From: Hypsibius dujardini | Lineage: Eukaryota; Tardigrada; Eutardigrada; Parachela; Hypsibiidae | Length of the DNA: 30,462 bases | Assembly (NCBI GenBank): GCA_001579985.1 | Contig: LRSR01014900.1 | Span: 1-30,462 of the forward strand | Direction: 5' to 3' | Shown here: positions 21,901 through 30,462 of the stretch, one piece after another | How the letters are laid out: each line of letters opens with the position of its first letter | Position numbering within the stretch: position 1 is the first letter of the stretch | Notes under the pieces: model-generated | Told to the model about the DNA's origin: nothing | What the model saw: the letters and a program-made list of their open reading frames with translations, nothing else | Databases searched by the model: none | Made by a program: the position numbers and the translations under genes

Positions 21901-24900
21901 ACATTCTTTCAAAAATTTAGTTAAACGAATTACGCCAGATTTACTGCGTTATGGACAGTTTCGATAGGTATGCAGATTTGTTATATCCAAAAAGCAGCGT
22001 TTCTGTCTACAGTGTCTAGTCAAGAAACAAAAGTGAAAAACATGGCGACTCAAGTTCATCCCATTCATAAATGAGAAATTTGCAAAGGTTTTTGGTCATT
22101 TCTATTGCGCTACGCAAGGTAACCTATAACACTGAGTTTTGGATGTTAAACATTTGAGCATCTAACCAAAAAGTCCGAAATTTTAGATCAGACGAAATTC
22201 CTCTAATAATAAAGTTAGCAAAAAAATGTCCAAATGGGATAAGGAGACCTGATGACGTCACGTGATGTGTTTCGAAAAAAAACCCATAAAAATTTAAAAG
22301 TTTGCAAATCCAAATTACTTCTGTGGAAAAACATATTTGAAGCTGAAAACAATTTTTCATTGTTAACACGTTTCGCGACAGGGACTATTTTAGTGAGTTA
22401 ACCTAATACAAAATGTGTGAAACTAAAGCATTGTGTGTAAATCTAAATGGCCTAAGGTTAACACACTTTTTGACATTTTATGGCTGTATATTCGTAGAAA
22501 TAAAATTTAAGAAATGCTCTCAAAGAATCTACGCCATAACGCAGTACACTGACAGTGGGTAAAGGCAATGTAGTCTTTTACATGCCTGAAGATTCAAATC
22601 AATACAATCAAGCCGGCGTTTTTGAGGAAACCCAGGAACCGAAACAAAAGGAAGAGATTTTTGGGAAAATTCAGTTCTAATATGTTTATCGTTTTGTCTG
22701 AGATTAATAATTTCTGTTCCCTGCGTATCGGTTAATAAAAGCAAAACAGTACTATAAAGTATATTACAACGTTATTATTGATTTTGGGGTGCTTGTGTAA
22801 ACCTTAATTCTCCCTCAAAATAGTCTGTTTGGTGGCATGGCTTAAATTTTTAACACAAACAAAGCACTGAGTTGCACTTAACTACACCTAAAATCTTTGC
22901 TTTTCATACTTCGCAAGGTGTGACGGGGACTTTTGTGTTCGATGAAACCAGAGTTCTCCGAACAGCCGTGACCGTCTATGACATGCTCAACACCGACACC
23001 GGTGAATTCGAGGTAAGCCACTAGCGTTATTTACCCTCTAGCTGCAATATCAAAGTAAATTCAGCTTCGCCTTGATGCAAAAAAAAAGAAACACATGTTT
23101 CTACACACTTTTCTGGGACACAGGCTGCGGCTAATTTCAATTCGGGAGGCAACCCAAAGTTGAATGTCATCAGCATGAAATGGCCAGGAGAGCGGCAAAG
23201 TCCGCCGGTTGACCCTCCACCGTGCGGCTACGACCCTGAGCACCCCAATCCATCTGTGCGCGGATGTGTCCCATTAAGTACGAGTGTATACTAGGGCATT
23301 TTAACAGGGGCTAAAATAGTGTGACTTATTACACACTCTGTGTAACATTGAAACTTTTGTGCAACATTCAACTCTCAAAAGTGTCACTTTTAAAAATGCA
23401 AACTCCGAGAAGTTTTCCAACCACACCCCGATATTAGAGAACATCTATGGTTGGTTTTAATTTGACTATAATGCTACATACATAGTCCGTGTCAGATTGC
23501 CAGACAGCCACTACAAATCGCTAAACTCCCCTTCCCCCATTGCCAGAACGACTATGAACAGTCAGTTATTTTTTGGGGTGTCGTTTGGCAAGATTCGTTT
23601 AACATGCCAAAGCAGATGATCTAACATGTTTTGGTTTGGCATCTGACATTTACTATTAACGTAGCAGGATTTATAAGATAGCGCATTCATACTGTATATA
23701 TATATATTTACATGATGAACAGAATTGACCAGGAATGTATGGGTTCCTACGGCACTGGTGCACACCTGGCATGATATGACTGCTTCTTTTAGGCTTTTTG
23801 TTCGCCCAGTCGTCCGCGAATATCTTAGGCTTTCTTTCTCACTGTGACTCATTCATATATAATAAAAAATACCACCTCTGTGGCAATCAATACTGATCAT
23901 TTTCCTTGTTTACATCGCATTCTACATTTTAGATGCGGGACAAATTGTGGGCATTCTGGCGGGAGCCATAATCGGACTGGTCATGTTCGTCGGTGCACTC
24001 CACTTCCATCGGAGAAGGCTGCGCGAGCAAGCCAGCGACCTGGACTGGATGATCCGTTTCGAATCGATCAAGTACCCCCGCAACATGCCGGAATGGCTGC
24101 GTCGACGGTACACCATAATTGAGGACGGTGCGGGAGGGTTGGCCGTCACGGATGCTGTCCAGGCAGCTCGAATGTCCGTGGCGCGGTATGTAGAATGGTT
24201 AGAGAAAATAGATTCTTAAAACTAAATGAAGCTAAAAAATTGAATTATAAACAAAATGATAGGGAACTAAGGATTTATTTTTCATATGGTTTCTAAAGAA
24301 AACCATATTAAATAATTTATGGTAGCAGAAGTGTCACGTCCTAAGACTTGCAGAAATATTTACTGACTTCACGCAAGTACACAGGGAGAATAAAAGAAAG
24401 GGCCAGATCTGGGCAGAGAACGATCACACTAGTAGTAATGGGCAGGTAACAGCAGGTTAGAGACAAAGTTAAGGAACAGGTTCTTCGGCCTCACCAATCG
24501 AACTCGGGTGACTATTGTTCAATGGTTAGTTTTGCGTTTATGTCACTGTTTTGTAACCAGAAACCTGCTTATTTCATGCAAAACAATTATAGCAGTCCGG
24601 TGTAGCAATTGCCGGGAACAATCACATGCGAATGATTTGCGTACAAAGAGAAATGTTTGCTGAGTGAACTTGTTCGCGGCTGATTGTAAGCATTCCAGTT
24701 AAAAACAAATTTTCGGACTTATTTCATGAGCTTACTTTGCAATTTTGTTTTTCGTATGAGTTCGTTAAAACTTTGGTGGCCAATTTCCATCGTACCTGAA
24801 AATAGCCTAACTTTAAATATGTTCACAAATGGAAAGGAACATAACTTGTTTTGCTGACTGAAAAAATAATCAGTTGTTGCCATCTTTTTGCCATCCCAGA

Positions 24901-27900
24901 TATGAGAACCAGTTTCGCCGTCAGGAGGACAAACATCTGCAACACAATCCCGACTTTCCACATTATCATCTACTGGAGCAGTTTGCGGAGGAACGCAAGA
25001 GCACCCTGGCTCCGGTCGCGGTAGGAAAGCCAAAAACGGAGATGGTCCATCAGAAGCAGGGCGTCTACCACAACATTCCAGTGACGATTCGTTATTGCCA
25101 CAAGGAGTTGGTGCCGGTGACGCCGCGGGTGCTGCAGGAAGCTCGTGTGATGCGGTCCTTAAAGCCGTGTGAAAATATCATTCGGTTTGTAGGCGGAAGT
25201 GTCGAGTGGAAGAGGGTGGCGATCTTTTATGAGTACTGTTCCAAGGGCACTCTTCAGGTTGGTCAAATGTTTACTGAAAATGTTAACAAACAAGATGAAC
25301 CAAAATAATTATGTACCGTACTGTAAGGGTACAGATTGATAGTAGTATTGGAAATAGCTTGTTTCTTTTATAGCAATATTACAAGGTGTAGATTAATAGA
25401 TTAAAACGGATCAGATCTCAGAATAGAACCCTAGCCGTGTAGTATATGTAATGGAGATTAGCAGTTCTTTACGGGAAGGGCACAGATTCCTGCTTTAATG
25501 ATGAGCCACTTCGAGAAAATCTTACAAGTGTAGTGGGTTCTGCCATACTTTCTGAACTATACAATTGCGGCTGTATCTCGGGCTGTTTGGATGCCATCTT
25601 AAAAATTCTTGTTTACCTAGAAAGATCAAGCAATTCGCAAAAGTTCTCAATTTAAATGTTTCGCTTTTGTTTGTTGTTGAAAAGTAATGGCTGATACCGT
25701 AAGTCCTGAAATATATTGAATGGCTCATTGAGCCAGTTTATATATAACATTCAATACAATATGCCGCAAACTACAAAAACTTAAACGCCAATTTTAAGAC
25801 CTGCAATGAAAACTGTGCATGCCATTTAGTTTGGTTACGTATTTTTCATTCCAATACGGAAAACTGTTTTTCAGCAAATCTGCAAATTTGTCGCTTCCGA
25901 TTTTGATCGATCTGAAAAAAAGACAGGTGCACCGAAAAGTGGCTTTTACAGTCGCTTTAGACAACCCACGACAAATACTATCGGACGGCCGTACCAGATT
26001 TAGCTTGTAACACATGTACTCAGTGATCGACGTGGAACTCTCTAAGTGGTTAGAAAAAATCCAAGAAAATCCGTCATTGGCCAGGCCTAGTGCCATTTTC
26101 AAGCGGTCACAGATAGCACAGTAGAACTGGTTGCCCTTACTACTGTATGCACCCGGGTAGCAAAAGCGAACCACTTTGTCTTCCGCTGGCCAGTAAAATT
26201 CTTCATTTAATCAATTCAGATTTTGGCTACATAATTAATTCGATACCTGCACTTCTCGCTAATATGTGACGTTATCTCTGCGTAACACATGACGGTTGTT
26301 TTTTGTTCAGGATCTTCTTGTCAATCCTCAAATCCGACTGGACTGGATTATGCGTATTTCCGTTGTCAACGACATCCTCCGCGGGATCGCCTACATCCAC
26401 CAGTCCCCGGCGGTGGAATCGCACGGCCGCCTCACCTCTAAATGCTGCTACATCGACGCACGATTCGTCCTCAAGATCGGCGACCACGGCCTGCCGAGCT
26501 TCTTCTCCCTCACCCAAGAGGAAATCGCTCACCTCAAGGTACAACAACGAAAACTCCCTTTGATTTGATTTGGTTTGGTTTGGTTTGATTTGATATTTTG
26601 ATTTGATATTTTATTTTGGTTTGATTTGGTGATGCTAGACAAAGCTTATCCAAAAAAATTATTAAGTTTATCTAGTTTTTCCCTAAAAAATAATCAACTA
26701 CATGTTTCCAAGTTTGGTAATTGGTAATTTTTCACGAAAATTAATAAATCAATTTTGGAAATTAAACCAAACATAAATCAAATCAAACAGACTCTTGTTG
26801 ATCTGATTTTATAGTTTGGTGTTTGATATATCGATTGCATTGATACCTCAAGGAGACCGGAGAGATTTGGGAGATGCTCCTGTGGACCGCGCCGGAGCAT
26901 ATCGGCGAATACCTTGGCGAGACTGCGGCCTTCAATACCCACAGTGACTCCGCCAATGATTATCGGGCGAGTTTGGTGGTGCAAAGCAGTCTGTGGGAGA
27001 GTTTGGAGTTATGGCGCGGCTCGCGGAAGGTGAAGCCCTTTTCCGCGGAGCATTACGACTACGCGGGCACGACAATGCGGACCGGAACGCGACAGGGCGA
27101 CATCTTTAGTTTTGCTATCATTTTATCGGAGATTATGCTGACAGCACGGCCTTACAGCATGTTTCCGGACATGACCTCGGAAGGTAAGGGCACGTGTAAT
27201 TCATGGCCATTTTCTCGAAGTCCCAGCGGAAGAACTGCTGGAAGTACAAAAAAAAATAGAAATACAGGTTCAGTAAAAGAAAAGAAAAGAAATGAAAGTA
27301 AAAATGGCAAAACAGAACTAGAAAAATAAATTAAAACTAAGCAAAAATTTAGTGAAGATGTTTTGCATTCAGCTTTTTAGTTTCTGAGAAAAAAACTAAA
27401 CTTAAAACTTTAGAGACTGAGCACTTAACTGGAAAAACTAAAAGATAACTTCAATTAGTCAGCTGATTGGATTTCCTTTTCAAAAACTAAAACACATTTA
27501 AAACTATTCAGCTGATTGGACTAACAATAAACTACAAAAGAGTCTAAAATAGACATCTTAAGCCACTAAGTTCGGGCTGACTTTATAACATTTTTAGATA
27601 TATGAATTTAACAGCTGATTTGATTAACAATAAACTACACATTTTAGTTACTAACAGACTAAACTAGCAATCTTTGCCAATAAGTTTTGGTTGACTAACA
27701 AAACCAATTAGCCTTCCCTTAAATCGGATCGCTAAATTTCAAAAAAATTAGTTGGATTATTTTTGTTCCCACAAGAAATTACCTTTGAAATATTCCCTAG
27801 CCCTCCAAGCCATCAAGCCGTATTATATAGTGTTCTAATTTAATTTTAGAGATTGTTCAACGAGTACGTGATCGGTTGACTGCTTCTACCCCCTTCCGTC

Positions 27901-29743
27901 CGCTTATTTCTGACGAAGAATGCGGTCATAAAGAGCTTCTCGAGCTGACACGGAAGTGCTGGTCGTATCAGTACAATGCGCGGCCCAGTGTAAATACCGT
28001 TCGCGCGAAGGTGAAGGATATTGGGGAAGAACTGTAAGAGAAATGCGTTTAATACCAGATTGTATTATCATTGATACTGCTATTATAATTGTAGTATTTT
28101 TTTATACTTCTATTCATTTATAATTGTGAAAATATTGAACCTTTAATTTTCTAATAGTTTTAACTGGATGCAAACAAAATTCAGTATTGCCATAAAAATG
28201 TATACATTACATTGGCATTGCTATTATTATTCATATAGAAATGAACTGTAGTTGTTATTTTACAGTGGGATCGGAACAAAAGCCTCCTCCGTGATGGACA
28301 TCATGCTCAACCAAATGGAGGACCTGGCCGCGAGTCTCCAGCAAACCCTCACAGACAAGGAGAAAATTATCGAGGAGAAAAAAGCGCAAAACTTTCAGCT
28401 GTTCACGCAGATTCTACCGAGGTACTGTACGTTACAAACTACTGCATACAATGAGCAAAAAAATAAATATTATCTAAATAATATACTGTGATAAATATAA
28501 TATAAACACATATTGGTTTATTTTATTGTTTACTTTCCGAGACAAATTTAGCAAAATACAGCTGCTTGCAGGTTACTTGCAAGTTTTTGATTTTACTCGA
28601 TTTCGGGAAACAAACCTACCTGAATTATTTAATGCGGAAAACTCCAGTTTTTTTTATTTCTCGTACTGAAAATTGGCTTAAGCCTATTAAAATTAATCAT
28701 TATAATTTCTAAAGTTTGTCAACATCAGATGAAGAGAGATAGAGCAGCATAAACAAGAGCAAAACTTGAAAATCACAGCAATCAATCAACCAATCAACCG
28801 CCAATCGGTAGTAACGTATCCAGTGTAGCTGTGGTTTTATTTATTCAGTTTTGTTAGTTCTTGGGAGTGGTGTTGTATAATGAATGCAGTTCACAGGACG
28901 GTAGCGGAACAGTTGCGTCATGACGAACCAGTCTCCTCGGAGCTCTACGACATTGTCACACTGCTGATGTGCGATGTGATCAACTTCCCGGCGTTGGTGG
29001 TGGACTGCGAGGCCACGGACATCATCAACCTGGCCACGGACATTTACAACTACTACGCCACTGCTGTGGCCGAATTCGACTGCATCACTGTCGAATTATA
29101 CAACACCCTTGTGTTGGTGAGCAGAGGCGCCCCGGAGGTTCAAGCGGGGGTCTGGACCCCTGGGATTTCCATTTGATTCAAAACTTAATATATTACAAAA
29201 AATTATATTCGGAATCGAAAAAAAAAATTGATAGTTAACTAAATTATAGGCATTTAATATAATTTTAAGTTAACATTCCTTCTGTTTCATATGTTTATTG
29301 TATTTAGTTTTTAATATTCACTTTAACACCAAACTTAATTTTTATCAAAAATAAAATTTTGAACCGAATGGCAGTTGCAGGGGTCCAGACCTTCGCTGGA
29401 CCCTCAGGGCGTCTCCAGAGGAGTTGCCTGGGTAATGATAACCCTCTACTAATCCAAACGCGCCTCTGCCGGTATGATATACTGTCAGGCCAACTTTTCT
29501 TTGAAACCTTTTTTACGTTTCGGCCCTTCCCGTTCACATTCACATTCATCCAAAACTTTGAAGGTCACGTATGACGTATGTCTTGGGTGCCATAGGTCGC
29601 TTCGGGGCTACCGGTTCGCAATGGTATATTTAACGCCCGAGAAATCGGACGGCTGGCCCTTACTCTGCTCTTCAAGACCATCAGGTTTACATTCCGACAC
29701 AAGACAAAAGAGCGACTGCAACTGCGGATGGCCATCAATACCG
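18987..29743 (+). CDS. Receptor guanylyl cyclase (NPR type), degenerate cyclase, 3' end missing
   Basis: Thirteen exons join in frame: 18987-19343, 19864-20293, 20485-21081, 22918-23012, 23124-23277, 23933-24185, 24900-25257, 26311-26538, 26853-27183, 27850-28033, 28266-28421, 28897-29116, 29596-29743 (1,170 codons so far). In order, the product has a signal peptide (about 1-24), an ANF-receptor ligand domain (to about 500), a membrane segment (about 548-570), a kinase-homology domain (about 640-995), a linker helix (about 996-1047) and a cyclase domain. Such receptors bind extracellular peptides and make cGMP. Here the cyclase domain keeps Asp1074 and the guanine-selecting Glu1114 but has Thr1118 instead of the second metal-binding Asp. 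The remaining cyclase exons (DTVNxxSR region) lie beyond the window. The ATG has a good context (G at -3 and +4). No frameshift or internal stop argues for a pseudogene. Confidence 0.9.
21082..22917 (+). other. Long receptor intron carrying element copy C
   Basis: This is a 1.84-kb intron between the exons for MDSVKFYTG and VTGTFVFDE. Apart from the mobile element in its middle, no feature is supported; open frames near 21440-21690 look random. Confidence 0.6.
21840..22382 (+). mobile_element. Inverted-repeat element, family 1, copy C
   Basis: This copy has the same orientation as copy A and shares GACAGTTTCGATAGGTATGC, AGCAGCGTTTCTGTCTAC, GAGAAATTTGCAAAGG and CACTGAGTTTTGG with it. The inner ends are CCCGTTTGGACATTCTTT and its near-complement AATGTCCAAATGGGAT. 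The right arm continues to GTTAACACGTTTCGCGACAG, matching copy B. TGACGTCA lies at 22253-22260. The left end is uncertain. Confidence 0.75.
25794..26210 (-). other. Open frame antisense in receptor intron 7, origin unknown
   Basis: 138 codons without a stop on the minus strand, inside the intron 25258-26310. The translation has a protein-like mix of residues (FYWPAEDKVVRF, QFYCAICDRL, DGFSWIFSNHLESS). No family is recognised and there is no clear ATG at its beginning. It may be a relic of a transposon or a nested exon; a good minus-strand acceptor (TCTTTTTTTCAG) lies inside it. Chance is not excluded. Confidence 0.25.
26560..26631 (+). repeat. TTTGG/TTTGA pentanucleotide tract
   Basis: An imperfect tandem of TTTGG and TTTGA units just inside intron 8 of the receptor. 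Complementary CCAAA/CAAAT-type sequence follows at about 26763-26790 and could form a hairpin in the transcript. Confidence 0.75.
27455..27660 (+). repeat. Degenerate repeats of CAGCTGATT...AACAATAAACTACA
   Basis: Three related copies (near 27460, 27508 and 27612) lie in receptor intron 9. The second and third share CAGCTGATT followed by TAACAATAAACTACA. It is a short local duplication with no coding content. Confidence 0.5.
28266..29743 (+). other. Linker helix and degenerate cyclase domain
   Basis: Exon 11 encodes the amphipathic helix (MDIMLNQMEDLAASLQQTL through TQILPR). Exon 12 starts TVAEQLRHDEPV and has MCDVINFPAL in place of FSDIVGFTAL, then TVELYNTLVLV in place of KVETIGDAYMV. Exon 13, found only by splicing to the acceptor ending at 29595, gives VASGLPVRNGIFNAREIG and LRMAINTG, matching the normal family. 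The donor ACCG/GTATAA after INTG fits the usual phase-1 position. Confidence 0.85.
29122..29420. mobile_element. Imperfect inverted-repeat element abutting a splice donor
   Basis: The left arm, about 29122-29190 (AGAGGCGCCCCGGAGGTTCA through GGGGTCTGGACCCCTG), matches the complement of the right arm, about 29356-29420, at roughly 70%. GGTCTGGACCCCTG is exact in both. The outer ends resemble the CAG-GGCG ends of some hAT elements, but no target duplication is found. It begins 5 bp after the exon 12 donor. Confidence 0.5.
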
Positions 29744-30462
29744 GTATAACGATTGAGTTCGCGGGTTTTGCTTTTTTAGAGACGGCACTTTATCACCGCC
29801 TTACCAGGCTTGGGCTACAAGTCCCTCCTTCGACCCTTTTTCCCCCTCCCCTTTTCTATTTTACGATGTTTATCGATGTCCTCTAGCCCAATAGCATTTG
29901 GATTGATTTTTTTTGTACAGAGTATTCTCACTGCATTCTCATGACAAAAACATGCAAACCCTAATTATTGGACCTTGCCCTCAAGCGAGTGCTGCGCGAA
30001 AAACCAAAAGGCCCACTTTTATCTTTCACTCCCATTGTTATGTCCACAAAATGTATTTGACCAATGTCCGAATCTCGGGGTTGTTACACTAAAAGATTTA
30101 GGAATAATTGGGCTTTCCAAAATGATCAGATTTGTCATGATGACTCAAACAAACCTTAGTCAGCACTTATAAAAGCAACAGGGCACAAAGGGGGAAGGAA
30201 AGGGGACTTGTAGCCTAGGCCGCCTTGCTATGCCCTTGTGGGGAGAAACACACAGATGACAAACTTTTACATCGAAAGTATTGTCTTTTTAGTAAAGCAT
30301 TGTTGTTTAATATTTGAATATATTACAATAGACCAAGAAAGAAGTTAATCAATTACTTAATATTACTAAGCCGCAAAAGTGGCCGGGATTACAAAATAAA
30401 AAGCGTAAATATTATACAATAGCCATTCCAAGTTTCTGAAGCCACACCGCAGCTGTGGACAT
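29744..30462 (+). other. Start of receptor intron 13; no exon seen
   Basis: No continuation of the cyclase domain (such as a DTVNTASR-like stretch) is readable in the remaining 720 bp. The frame after INTG would also stay open to a stop near 29885, but that reading does not resemble a cyclase. The missing exons must lie further downstream. Confidence 0.55.
29806..30224. repeat. Region bounded by GGCTACAAGTCCC inverted repeats
   Basis: GGCTACAAGTCCC with a following C/T-rich run occurs at about 29812 on the plus strand and at about 30215 on the minus strand. This suggests a small inverted-repeat element. The left arm is also related to the fragment at 4690-4775. Its ends and any target duplication are unresolved. 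Confidence 0.4.

Larger units (their letters stand above)
18987..23277 (+). other. Extracellular ligand-binding region of the receptor cyclase
   Basis: Exons 1-5 encode the signal peptide and the periplasmic-binding-like fold. Landmarks are MSVVIGPSCRVEFTEASNIA, SIPILTGGAE, KFEWRHIFIIYDE, HAATYYDAIMYMAYLV, GVTGTFVFDE and NTDTGEFE, which match natriuretic-peptide-receptor order. A short Cys/Pro loop, CPCDPSVCGQPC (about residues 426-437), is inserted before the last segment and is not typical of vertebrate receptors. Exon 5 ends with a Cys/Pro-rich juxtamembrane stretch. Confidence 0.85.
24900..28033 (+). other. Kinase-homology (pseudokinase) domain of the receptor
   Basis: Exons 7-10. The VAVK lysine is Arg693 (VTIR), the catalytic loop HRD is HGR (786-788), and the DFG motif is DHG (806-808). 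This is the usual inactive pattern of receptor guanylyl cyclases. Between TAPE (836-839) and QGD (905-907) there are 65 residues instead of about 15, a large insertion in the activation-segment/C-lobe region. WSYQYNARPSVNTVR closes the domain. Confidence 0.87.

Noticed and set aside
29130-29170. tRNA- or SINE-type B box (GGTTCAAGC)
   Set aside because: There is no A box at the right distance and no cloverleaf; the sequence is explained by the inverted-repeat arm.
29122-29420. Firm hAT classification of this inverted repeat
   Set aside because: The ends only loosely resemble hAT ends and no 8-bp target duplication is present.
18987-29743. Receptor cyclase as a pseudogene
   Set aside because: All 13 exons keep phase, splice sites are canonical, and conserved motifs are retained on both sides of the altered catalytic residues.
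29744-29887. Read-through of cyclase exon 13 to the stop near 29885
   Set aside because: After INTG the translation no longer resembles a cyclase, and a donor in the expected phase-1 position (G/GTATAA) is present.

Overview
The window is nuclear DNA of an animal. Every gene is built of short exons with standard GT-AG introns, and the recognisable products (a phospholipase C-epsilon, an enkurin-domain cilium/centrosome protein, a receptor guanylyl cyclase) are metazoan families. The tetranucleotide and hexanucleotide repeats, small inverted-repeat transposons and moderate protein divergence suggest an invertebrate, perhaps a flatworm or other spiralian. That placement is a guess. I could run no database search, so family calls rest on reading conserved motifs, and exons were joined by hand using splice sites and reading phase.

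Layout. Positions 1-3747 (+) hold the 3' half of a PLC-epsilon-like gene (seven exons: end of the X-Y linker, Y domain, C2 domain, short tail). Positions 3748-5414 are intergenic between convergent genes. Positions 5415-14073 (-) hold either two adjacent genes or one large gene: a 5' part coding for a Ser/Asp/Arg-rich low-complexity protein with several internal repeat families, and a 3' part coding for a coiled-coil protein. A splice across the hexanucleotide tract between them would keep the frame. Positions 14326-18283 (+) hold a complete five-exon ENKD1-like gene (346 aa), head to head with the minus-strand gene. Positions 18987-29743 (+) hold 13 exons of a natriuretic-peptide-receptor-type guanylyl cyclase whose last exons lie beyond the window.

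The observation most worth following is in this receptor. Its ligand domain, membrane segment, kinase-homology domain and linker helix are intact and all 13 exons join in frame. However, the cyclase domain has Thr where the second metal-binding Asp belongs, and the DIVGF motif is altered, while the guanine-specificity Glu is kept. It therefore looks like a pseudo-cyclase or one half of an obligate heterodimer rather than a broken gene.

Mobile DNA. Three diverged copies of one inverted-repeat element occupy introns; its terminal repeats carry the palindrome TGACGTCA (a CRE core). A 247-bp element with 26-bp terminal repeats and TA flanks lies in the ENKD1-like 3' UTR and contains its nearest AATAAA. 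Other weaker inverted repeats lie near 29.1-30.2 kb. A perfect 18-bp palindrome centred on TGACGTCA lies between the two head-to-head genes.
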